The notes under the pieces: generated by a model
Told to the model about the DNA's origin: nothing
Database searches by the model: none
The model's input: the letters and a program-made list of their open reading frames with translations, nothing else
Position numbers and translations under genes: made by a program
Shown here: one piece after another, positions 56,148 to 64,000 of the stretch
How positions within the stretch are numbered: the stretch's first letter is position 1
Layout of the letters: each line of letters begins with the position of its first letter
Assembly (NCBI RefSeq): GCF_036488675.1
Contig: NZ_CP133148.1
Coordinates: 310,001-374,000 of the forward strand
DNA from: Sinorhizobium chiapasense
Lineage (GTDB): Bacteria > Pseudomonadota > Alphaproteobacteria > Rhizobiales > Rhizobiaceae
Length of the DNA stretch: 64,000 nt
Direction of reading: 5' to 3'

Positions 56148-58673
56148 ATGTTCATTGATAGAGTTCTTGCCCGGTTCAAGATTCAGACGAAGGTTCTGTT
56201 CTTCATCCTGCCGTTTGTCGTCAGCATCTCGGCTGTCGGCATTACCGGCCTCTACGCATCGGGTCTGCTGCAGGGGCGCATGGAGATTTCAAACAGCGTC
56301 CTGCAGACGCTGAGCGGCTTCAAGGACGTCTATGCCGGGATGAACAATTTCCTGTACAGGACGACCGAGGAAAGCCGCGATGCGGTTCGCGCGACGATCG
56401 CCGCGCAGAAGGACATCCTCGCTGAGACCGCCGCGCAGGTTGCCGGCCAGAACGGACAGGACGAGCTGACCGCTGCGATCGCTGCGACCGGCGATATCGA
56501 AGCGCGTATCGAGGGTCTTTGGACGTTGCATGTCGGCGAGCAGGAACTGCGCGCGGCTACGGCGGCCAATCTGGAGCGCCTGGTGGCCGAACAATCGAAG
56601 ATCAATGAAGAGACGAACCGGCTGCAATATGCCGTGCGCAAGGACGAGAACGCGGCGAAGACGATGCTCCGGAACGCCGAAAAGCTCCTTCGCGCCAGCC
56701 GCTTCTTCACGGAGTTTGGCACCGAGGTCGCCAAGGCGACCACGGTCGAAGAGAAGCTGAAGGAGGTCAAGGATCGCTTCCCGGCGATCGGCCGCACGCA
56801 GCGCGAGATCTTCACCCTGCTGCCGAAGGGCGAAAAGTCTCTCGCCGACACGGTGAATTCAGCATCGAGCGAGATCGGCTCCCTGATCAAGGCCCCGGTC
56901 GGACCAGAAACCCTGGGCAACATTTCGAAATACGTCGATCGCTTCCGTACCGCGAGCTTCCGCCTCGAAGCCGCCTCCGTCGGCAAGATGCGCGAGGCTA
57001 CCCAGATCTTCAGCGAGCTGGACGAAAAGATTGCGAGCACCGAATCTGTGCTGACCGCGACACGCCGGCTTTCCACGTCGATCACCGACATTCAGATCGC
57101 CGCGGCGGCCTTCCTCGGCACCACGACCGAGGAAAATCGCAAGAGGCTCCTGGATAAGTTCCTTGCTGTTCAGGCAAATTTGACAACGCTGCGTGGCGTC
57201 GCGAACGGGATGAGCTTCTTCGATACCACGGCGGATGCGCTCCTTCCGATCCTCGACGTGATGAAGAAGGATGGTGTTGCGTTGGTCGCGAGTTCCGAAA
57301 AGCGCAATTCCGAGTTCAATGCTGCCGGTGAATCGATCAATGAGATCTGGGGCGATCTGACCGAGTTCGCGGAGCAGCAGAAAGTCGCAGCCGGTACCGA
57401 ACGGGACGAAGCGAACCAGATCTCCGTTGCTGCGACGGTCGGCGGCGTCATCATCGCATTGCTCGCAGGCATCGCGCTGACCCTGACGCTGAAGAAACCG
57501 ATCGGACAGATCACCGCCGCCATGCGCCGCCTTGCCGACGGCATGCTCGATACGGCGATCGACGGCGATGCGCGGCGCGACGAAATCGGCGACATGGCGC
57601 GCGCCCTCGGCGTGTTCAAGGAAAACGCCCTTTCCAAGGTGCGCATCGAGGCGGAAAGCGAAGAGCAGCGCGCTCGTGCCGAAGCGGAACGCAGCCGGAA
57701 CGACGCCGAAAAACGCGAGCTGGACCAGCAGATCGATCTTGCCGTCAGCGAACTCGCCGCTGGCCTCGGGCGTCTGGCGCAAGGCGACCTCTCGCACCAG
57801 ATCGAGGTGCCTTTCCACGGGCGGCTCGAGCAGTTGCGCACGGACTTCAACGGATCGCTCATCCGGCTTCAGGATACTCTGGCCCAGATCCGGTCGAACG
57901 CCCAGGCGATCCAGCAGAGCGGCGCGGACATGCATCAATCCGCCGACTCGCTCTCCAAGCGCACCGAAGCTCAGGCGGCTTCGCTCGAGGAGACCGCGGC
58001 CGCGGTCGACCAGATCACTGTGACGGTGCGTTCCTCGGCAGAGCGGGCGCATGAGGCGAACCTCGCCGTTTCACAGACCAAGAAGAGCGCCGACAGCTCG
58101 GCGACCGTCGTCACCAATGCCATCGCCGCGATGGGACGCATCGAAGAGGCTTCACGCCAGATCGAGCAGATCATCGAGGTCATCGACGACATCGCCTTCC
58201 AGACCAACCTGCTGGCGTTGAACGCCGGCATTGAGGCGGCACGCGCCGGCGAGGCGGGCAAGGGCTTTGCCGTCGTCGCGCAGGAGGTCCGGGAGCTGGC
58301 GCAGCGGTCCGCCGAGGCGGCTCGGGAAATCAAGGGACTCATCAACAAGTCGACTGAAGAGGTCAATTCGGGCTCTCATCTCGTCAAGGAGACCGGCGCA
58401 GTCCTTGCCTCGATCAGCGCTCAGATCGTCTCGGTCAGCCAGCATGTGGACATGATCGCAACGGCAAGCCGCGACCAGGCAGCGGCGCTGAACGAGGTCA
58501 ACGGCTCCGTCAACCAGATGGATCAGATGACCCAGCAGAATGCCTCGATGGTCGAGGAAGCGACGGCCACCAGCCGCGCACTCGCAAGCCAGGCGGATAC
58601 GCTGATGATGCTCGTCGAGCAATTCCGGCTGGAGCCGGAAGTGGCGACCGGCCAGACCTACCGCGCCGCCTGA
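56148..58673 (+). CDS. Methyl-accepting chemotaxis protein with large periplasmic sensor
   Basis: The 841-residue receptor has TM1 at about 17-42 (FFILPFVVSISAVGITGLYA) and a mostly helical periplasmic sensor of roughly 380 residues. TM2 is near 424-446 (SVAATVGGVIIALLAGIALT), followed by HAMP segments and a signalling domain whose hairpin tip carries EVRELAQRSAEAAREIKGLI near 712. No CheR/CheB-binding pentapeptide is present at the C-terminus. The helical double-bundle size suggests a HBM-like sensor. The ligand is unknown. The ATG at 56148 is chosen over 55989 because it begins with MFIDRVLARF directly before TM1. Confidence 0.9.
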   Translation: MFIDRVLARFKIQTKVLFFILPFVVSISAVGITGLYASGLLQGRMEISNSVLQTLSGFKDVYAGMNNFLYRTTEESRDAVRATIAAQKDILAETAAQVAGQNGQDELTAAIAATGDIEARIEGLWTLHVGEQELRAATAANLERLVAEQSKINEETNRLQYAVRKDENAAKTMLRNAEKLLRASRFFTEFGTEVAKATTVEEKLKEVKDRFPAIGRTQREIFTLLPKGEKSLADTVNSASSEIGSLIKAPVGPETLGNISKYVDRFRTASFRLEAASVGKMREATQIFSELDEKIASTESVLTATRRLSTSITDIQIAAAAFLGTTTEENRKRLLDKFLAVQANLTTLRGVANGMSFFDTTADALLPILDVMKKDGVALVASSEKRNSEFNAAGESINEIWGDLTEFAEQQKVAAGTERDEANQISVAATVGGVIIALLAGIALTLTLKKPIGQITAAMRRLADGMLDTAIDGDARRDEIGDMARALGVFKENALSKVRIEAESEEQRARAEAERSRNDAEKRELDQQIDLAVSELAAGLGRLAQGDLSHQIEVPFHGRLEQLRTDFNGSLIRLQDTLAQIRSNAQAIQQSGADMHQSADSLSKRTEAQAASLEETAAAVDQITVTVRSSAERAHEANLAVSQTKKSADSSATVVTNAIAAMGRIEEASRQIEQIIEVIDDIAFQTNLLALNAGIEAARAGEAGKGFAVVAQEVRELAQRSAEAAREIKGLINKSTEEVNSGSHLVKETGAVLASISAQIVSVSQHVDMIATASRDQAAALNEVNGSVNQMDQMTQQNASMVEEATATSRALASQADTLMMLVEQFRLEPEVATGQTYRAA

Positions 58674-58726
58674 GCGGCAGCGACCAGCCGCGGCGGGCTT
58701 GCTCGCTTACGGTAATGCAAGGACTG

Positions 58727-58758
58727 AATGCCGTGCGCTCGACCGGGCGCACGGCATT
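58727..58758. terminator. Hairpin between the chemoreceptor gene and the small reverse gene
   Basis: A 12-base perfect stem (58727-58738 with 58747-58758) and an 8-base loop. It can serve as a bidirectional terminator, though T-runs are short. Confidence 0.65.
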
Positions 58759-58786
58759 GTCAATTGGGGTCGCCGCGGTGCGAAGC

Positions 58787-58960
58787 TCAAACGGGGCCGC
58801 AGTCCGAGCGGCGCTTTTTCGGCGGCGACTTCCGGGCGATTGCGGAAATCAGGCGGCCCACGAGGGTCTTGCGCGGCGGCCGGAGCGGCTCGAAGGCCTC
58901 GTCCCAGCGGCGATTCTTGGAAAGCATGTCGAATAGATAGGCCATTGCCATCAGGTCCAT
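58787..58960 (-). CDS. Small basic protein (57 aa), divergent from a LysR gene
   Basis: The frame encodes MDLMAMAYLFDMLSKNRRWD followed by a basic, proline-rich tail (KSPPKKRRSDCGPV). A GAGGAG site lies ten bases before the ATG. A helical N-terminus with a basic tail is a pattern of small regulatory or membrane-peripheral proteins. The gene is divergent from the LysR-type gene at 59049, the arrangement in which a LysR regulator often controls its neighbour. Function unknown. Confidence 0.55.
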   Translation of the reverse strand: MDLMAMAYLFDMLSKNRRWDEAFEPLRPPRKTLVGRLISAIARKSPPKKRRSDCGPV

Positions 58961-59048
58961 GGTGATGCTCCTCGTTTTCGGGCATCCCCTCTTTTATGCA
59001 CTCAAAACTGTTTTACATACGGCCTAATTCCCCATATGTCTTTCACGT

Positions 59049-59930
59049 ATGAAAAACATGGACTGGGACATCTACCGCTGTTTCATGACCGTGGCGCGCG
59101 CCGGCGGCCTGACCGGTGCGGCGCAGGCTACCGGCTTGAGTCCAGCAACCATTGGCCGCCGGATGCTGGAGATCGAGGAGCGTACAGGGCGTTCGCTCTT
59201 CGTGCGCAGCCAAACCGGATACGTGCTGACCGCCGACGGGCGCCTCCTGTTCGAGCAATTGCAGGAAATGGAGGCGGCGGCACGCAAGGTCGAGAGCTGG
59301 CAGAAGGAAGGCGAGGGGATGCCGCTCGTGCGTATCGCGGCCGGAACATGGAACGCGTGGCTGATCGCGGAAAATTTTCCGGCGATCTGCACCGAGCGCG
59401 ACGCCTTTGCCATATCGCTTTCGATCGGGGAGGCAAGGGCGAATCTTGCCTACCGCGAGAGCGATATCGGCTTGCGCGCCTTCCAGCCGGACGAGACCTA
59501 TCTGGCGTCGCGGCTGATCGGCGACGTGGCCTATGCGGCCTATCGGCAGAAAAATGCGCCGGGCGGCGGGCCCGAGCGCTGGGTTGCGGTCGCCGAGGAA
59601 GAGGCGATCTCTGCCTATCTGCGCTGGCCGCACGACCAGGCGGCCGGCCGGATCGTTGCGACGGTTGGTCGGCCCCGCTCCTTGCTCGATCTCGCGCGCG
59701 CCGGGGCCGGAAGTGCGGTGTTGCCCTGCTTCGTCGGCGATCTCGATCCGCTGCTCGAGCGCGCGGGCGAGGAAATAGAGCCGCTTCGACATCGGCAATG
59801 GATCGTCATGAACAACGAGGACCGGCACAGGCGGGAAATCCGCACTGTCGTCGATCGGATGACACGACTGCTGCGCAGCCACGTGGACCTGTTTGCCGGC
59901 AAGCGCCCGCGGCGGACCTCGTCCGCATAG
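59049..59930 (+). CDS. LysR-family transcriptional regulator
   Basis: A 293-aa regulator with an N-terminal winged helix-turn-helix (IYRCFMTVARAGGLTGAAQA then TGLSPATIGRRMLEIEERTG, about 9-50) and a C-terminal effector domain (about 90-290). It may start at 59049 or at 59058 (MDWDIYRCF). A 12-base-stem terminator follows. The effector and target are unknown; the divergent small gene at 58787 is a candidate target. Confidence 0.88.
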   Translation: MKNMDWDIYRCFMTVARAGGLTGAAQATGLSPATIGRRMLEIEERTGRSLFVRSQTGYVLTADGRLLFEQLQEMEAAARKVESWQKEGEGMPLVRIAAGTWNAWLIAENFPAICTERDAFAISLSIGEARANLAYRESDIGLRAFQPDETYLASRLIGDVAYAAYRQKNAPGGGPERWVAVAEEEAISAYLRWPHDQAAGRIVATVGRPRSLLDLARAGAGSAVLPCFVGDLDPLLERAGEEIEPLRHRQWIVMNNEDRHRREIRTVVDRMTRLLRSHVDLFAGKRPRRTSSA

Positions 59931-59940
59931 GACGGAAAGG

Positions 59941-59974
59941 ACCACCGGCCGATTTACCGTCGGCCGGTGGTTTG
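59941..59974 (+). terminator. Terminator after the LysR gene
   Basis: A perfect 12-base stem (59941-59952 with 59960-59971) and a 7-base loop, followed by a T-rich end. Confidence 0.85.
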
Positions 59975-59999
59975 TTCATGGGAAGGAAGAGCTTTCTCG

Positions 60000-60110
60000 T
60001 CAGCGACCGCGAACGACGGCGACGGGGATCTGCCGTCTGCGGGACAGAAGCTCGTGCCAGTACCCGCCCGAAAGCGTGAGGATGAACGCGATTGCCGTAA
60101 GCGCTAACAT
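60000..60110 (-). CDS. Tiny membrane-type ORF (36 aa) coupled to the 79-aa gene
   Basis: The frame starts at an ATG that shares one base with the preceding stop codon (TGATG). It encodes MLALTAIAFILTLSGGYWHE and a short basic end. The hydrophobic N-terminus could be a membrane helix. The coupling is the main support; length is against it. Confidence 0.35.
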   Translation of the reverse strand: MLALTAIAFILTLSGGYWHELLSRRRQIPVAVVRGR

Positions 60111-60349
60111 CACTTCCGTCCTTGTGTGACGATGACCGGAATGAGCAGGTCGCCCCAGTTGCCTTCGCCGCCGTGATGGCGTGCCGAGCGCACGAGCTCG
60201 ACCGAAACGCCGGCATCGACGGCCTTCATGACCGACTGATTGAGCCGATGCAGGTCGTTCGCGACCATGCGGATCGCCGCCTGCTGGTCAGGGGTCATGG
60301 CCGACGACTGTTCCTCGGCCCGTTCCTTGACGCGTGTCTGTACTGTCAT
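60110..60349 (-). CDS. Small conserved rhizobial protein downstream of aceA (79 aa)
   Basis: The 79-aa protein is helical and charged in its first part (ERAEEQSSAMTPDQQAAIRM) and ends in VSVELVRSARHHGGEGNWGD plus a short strand. AAGGAG lies at the usual distance before its ATG. From memory a protein of this kind follows aceA in Sinorhizobium. Function unknown. Confidence 0.75.
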   Translation of the reverse strand: MTVQTRVKERAEEQSSAMTPDQQAAIRMVANDLHRLNQSVMKAVDAGVSVELVRSARHHGGEGNWGDLLIPVIVTQGRK

Positions 60350-60474
60350 TGACGTTGCTCCTTTGGAGGTTAGAGCCGGATGCGGGCACTCCGCTTTCGG
60401 TTCGAGGTTCTGTTGTTTCCGGGACGCGCGACGGGCAGGGATGCCGCGCGCCCCGGCCTTTCAATCCGCGTCCT

Positions 60475-61764
<1,290 letters not shown>

Positions 61765-61973
61765 CCTGTCCTCCTCGTAAAAACCGATAGCTCTTCGACT
61801 TTGGTCTTACGCCAGTTTTGGTCGTAAGTTCATGTGACATTTTTTACATTGCAGTGCATGAGAAGGCTATGGAATTCGCAGAATTGGCCGATTCAAAAGG
61901 GTTATCTTGTCTTGTGTTTGACAGTAGAAATCGGTAAAATTGTAAAAGTTGTCAAAGCGATCGCGGTGCCGGA

Positions 61974-61995
61974 TTTGTAAAGGGAGTTACAAATG
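61974..61995 (+). promoter_or_regulatory. Inverted repeat over the start of the ScfR-type regulator gene
   Basis: ATTTGTAA and TTACAAAT face each other with a 6-base spacer (61974-61981 and 61988-61995). The second arm covers the ATG of the regulator gene and the spacer holds its ribosome-binding site. Similar TTGTAAAA/TTTTTACA patches lie at 61940 and 61840 and within the first codons of aceA (61748). It is a candidate operator, as RamB-like regulators bind such AT-rich palindromes. Confidence 0.5.
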
Positions 61996-63402
61996 GCCGA
62001 AAACAAGATCTTCGCCGGGCCGCGCGTCAGACGTATCCGCAATGGTCTTCAGTTGACGCAGACGGCGATGGCGGAGGCGCTCGGCATCTCACCCTCCTAC
62101 CTGAACCTCATCGAGCGCAATCAGCGGCCGCTGACGGTGCAGCTGCTCCTCAAGCTGTCCTCGGTCTACAAGGTGGACCTCGACGAGCTGCAGGGAGAAA
62201 CCGGTAGTGGTCTGGCACACTTGCGCGAGGTCTTCGCCGATCCGCTCCTGGCCGGCGAACTGCCCGGCGACCAGGAACTGATCGAAATCGCCGAAGCGGC
62301 GCCCAACGCCTCCGGCGGCATCGTCAAGCTCTACCGCGCCTATCGCGAGCAGGCGTCACGCCTGAAGGATCTCGCCGATCTCCTGGCGGGACAGGGGCAC
62401 ATGGCGGCGCTTTCGGGCACCCGGCTGCCGATCGATGAGATGCGCGAGGCGTTCGAGGCGCGGCCCAATCATTTCGCGCGGATCGAGGAGGCAATGGAGG
62501 CGTTTCATGCCGCGCTTTCGCCCGGAGACGATCTCACGGGAGCGCTGAAGGGCTGGCTCAAGAAGGAGCATGGCCTCGTCGTCAGAACGCTGCCGGTGCA
62601 CGCCATGCCGAACCTGCGCCGCCGGTTCGACCGGCACTCGATGCGGCTCTTTATATCCGAACGCCTGTCACCTTTCGACCAGACGCGGGAAATCGCCATG
62701 GAAGTGGCGTCGATCGCCTGCCACGAGGCGATCGACGCCGAGCTGGAGCAATTCCGCTTCTCGACCGCCGAGGCGCGCCGCATCGGTCGCTTCGAACTCG
62801 CGCGCTATGCCGCCCATGCCTTGATGATGCCCTATCAAGCGTTTCTAGCCGCGGCGCAGCGCGCGAAATACGACATCGATATCTTGCGATCCCGCTTTCA
62901 GGTGTCCTTCGAACAGGCGGCCAATCGACTGACGATGTTGCAGCGCCCCGGCGCCGCGGGCATCCCGTTTTTCCTTATGGAGATCGATAATGCCGGCCAT
63001 CGGCTGCGCCGTGCGGGCGCGCTTGGCTTTCCTGGTGCGCGTTTCGGCGGCGCCTGTCCGAAGCTCAATATCCATGCCGCCTTCGCCGTGCCCGGGCAGG
63101 TTCTCGTCGACCGCGTCGAAATGCCGGAGGGCAGCGAATTCCTTGTCGTTTCGCGGACGCTCGACGGACCGCAAGCGGGCTTCCAGGAGCGGGTGAGGCG
63201 CACGGCACTGCTTATCGGCTGCGATGCCGGCTTCGCGGAGGAAGTCGTCTACGGTGCGTCGAGAATGCCGGCAGTCCCTGTTGGCGCAGCCTGCCGCCTC
63301 TGCGAGCGGCAAGGCTGTCTGGCGCGCGCAGAACCACCTGTCACCCGCCCGCTTGGCCTGGACGAGATGGCGACGGGCCTCAGCGTTTTCGACTTTCAAT
63401 AG
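61993..63402 (+). CDS. XRE-family regulator with IrrE-like and DUF2083 domains (ScfR/RamB type)
   Basis: The 469-aa protein has an N-terminal XRE helix-turn-helix (GPRVRRIRNGLQLTQTAMAE with LGISPSYLNLIERNQRPLTV, about 9-50). A central IrrE-like region follows (about 180-300, containing ACHEAIDAELEQFRF), then a cysteine-containing DUF2083 tail (ACRLCERQGCLARAE, about 433-447). Related regulators such as RamB of Corynebacterium and ScfR of rhizobia control glyoxylate and short-chain acyl metabolism genes. It is divergent from aceA. Confidence 0.88.
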   Translation: MAENKIFAGPRVRRIRNGLQLTQTAMAEALGISPSYLNLIERNQRPLTVQLLLKLSSVYKVDLDELQGETGSGLAHLREVFADPLLAGELPGDQELIEIAEAAPNASGGIVKLYRAYREQASRLKDLADLLAGQGHMAALSGTRLPIDEMREAFEARPNHFARIEEAMEAFHAALSPGDDLTGALKGWLKKEHGLVVRTLPVHAMPNLRRRFDRHSMRLFISERLSPFDQTREIAMEVASIACHEAIDAELEQFRFSTAEARRIGRFELARYAAHALMMPYQAFLAAAQRAKYDIDILRSRFQVSFEQAANRLTMLQRPGAAGIPFFLMEIDNAGHRLRRAGALGFPGARFGGACPKLNIHAAFAVPGQVLVDRVEMPEGSEFLVVSRTLDGPQAGFQERVRRTALLIGCDAGFAEEVVYGASRMPAVPVGAACRLCERQGCLARAEPPVTRPLGLDEMATGLSVFDFQ

Positions 63403-63406
63403 CCGG

Positions 63407-64000
63407 TCAGTAACTCGCCGGATGCTGATTGGGCAACAGCGGTGCCCCGGGCGCGAAGCATTCCGCGGCGAGGCCGGTGGTATAGCCACGTGTAATGTGG
63501 GCCTTCGCCGCATAGGTCTTGTTTCGCATCAGGATAGCGTGCAGATCCGGCAGATTGTAGTAGGGCACGCCGGGATAGAGGTGGTGCTCGAGGTGGTAGT
63601 TGATGTTGTGGGGGGCGAAGAAAAGCTTCTCCCAGGCATGCGGATAGACGGTGCGTGAGCTCGTCAGTTCGTCGCCGTAATCCATGCTGCCAAAATGTTC
63701 GGCGACGCTGCGCACGTAAAGAAACAGGCAGAAAAAGGTGAAGAAGGGCACGAGCCAGTAGAGCACGAATTCGCGCCAGATGCCGAGGATCGTGAAAACG
63801 ACCGCTGCCGAAAGGTAGAAGCCAAGCCTTAGCGCCTTGTAGGCCGGTGTCGAGCGATCCGTCGTCGAGATCCTCTTGGCCATGTGAATAAGGTCGCGGA
63901 TCGAATTCACCGCGACGAGGTAGCCGAGCAGTTGCGCAATACCGCGTGCCAGTTTCTGCGGGAAGGTAAACTGTGTGAGGTCGCGCTTTGCCACCCAGTC
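63407..64000 (-). CDS. Fatty acid desaturase family protein (C-terminal part; rest lies off the right edge)
   Basis: About 197 C-terminal residues of a membrane desaturase are visible. A hydrophobic pair at about 50-90 (FYLSAAVVFTILGIWREFVL and YWLVPFFTFFCLFLY) is followed by the third histidine box HNINYHLEHHLYPGVPYYNL. The first two histidine boxes must be outside the window. The frame runs on to base 64000 without a start. It is convergent with the regulator, four bases apart. Confidence 0.85.
   Translation of the reverse strand, partial: DWVAKRDLTQFTFPQKLARGIAQLLGYLVAVNSIRDLIHMAKRISTTDRSTPAYKALRLGFYLSAAVVFTILGIWREFVLYWLVPFFTFFCLFLYVRSVAEHFGSMDYGDELTSSRTVYPHAWEKLFFAPHNINYHLEHHLYPGVPYYNLPDLHAILMRNKTYAAKAHITRGYTTGLAAECFAPGAPLLPNQHPASY

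Overview
The window is GC-rich alphaproteobacterial chromosome. Gene content and order point to the Rhizobiaceae, most likely Sinorhizobium/Ensifer: the MotA/MotB/MotC/MotE set, the hook-length gene formerly called motD, the Rem regulator, FlaF/FlbT, the agl alpha-glucoside operon, the zwf-pgl-edd cluster, aceA, and RIME1-type mosaic repeats. The flagellins (314, 314 and 323 aa) look shorter than those I remember for S. meliloti, so I place the strain in the genus but not in a species. No tRNA, rRNA, CRISPR array, insertion sequence or prophage was seen.

Region 1 (1-34644) is one flagellar and motility locus. On the left, fliM (cut by the window edge) and motA read leftwards. From 1681 the genes read rightwards: a DUF1217 gene, flgF, fliI, a small membrane-protein gene, flgB, flgC, fliE, flgG, flgA, flgI, motE, flgH, fliL, fliP. 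A lone reverse-strand gene for an OGT-like TPR glycosyltransferase sits between fliP and the flagellins. Then come three tandem flagellins, each followed by a strong terminator, a FliH-like gene, motB, motC, fliK, a lytic transglycosylase, rem, flgE, flgK, flgL, flaF, flbT, flgD, fliQ, flhA, fliR, a FliJ-like gene, a FlgJ-type rod protein, a FlgN-like gene and a FliL-like membrane protein. Many stop/start overlaps of 1-4 bases suggest translational coupling. Together the genes encode motor, switch, rod, hook, filament, export gate, export ATPase and the class II regulator. FliH, FliJ and FlgN appear only as divergent, scattered candidates.

Region 2 (34650-37880) holds a nested repeat, two divergent glycosyltransferase genes (GT2 and a WecG/TagA/CpsF type) and folD.

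Region 3 (37922-45923) is the alpha-glucoside system: the LacI-type repressor AglR divergent from aglE-aglF-aglG-aglA-aglK, with three LacI-type palindromes between them, an intercistronic hairpin after aglE and a terminator after aglK.

Region 4 (46006-64000) is metabolic and regulatory. It has a PilZ-like protein, a GFA-family protein, the Entner-Doudoroff/oxidative branch genes zwf-pgl-edd, a PuuB/PuuA-like pair, a BaiN-type flavoprotein, a chemoreceptor, a LysR regulator, aceA with a divergent XRE/ScfR-type regulator, and the end of a fatty-acid desaturase gene. Several proteins of 36-57 aa also lie here.

The points most worth following are the OGT-like enzyme beside the flagellins, the scattered FliH/FliJ/FlgN candidates, stop codons supplied by intergenic repeats, a repeat inserted inside another repeat, the operator layouts of the agl and aceA loci, and the uncatalogued small proteins.
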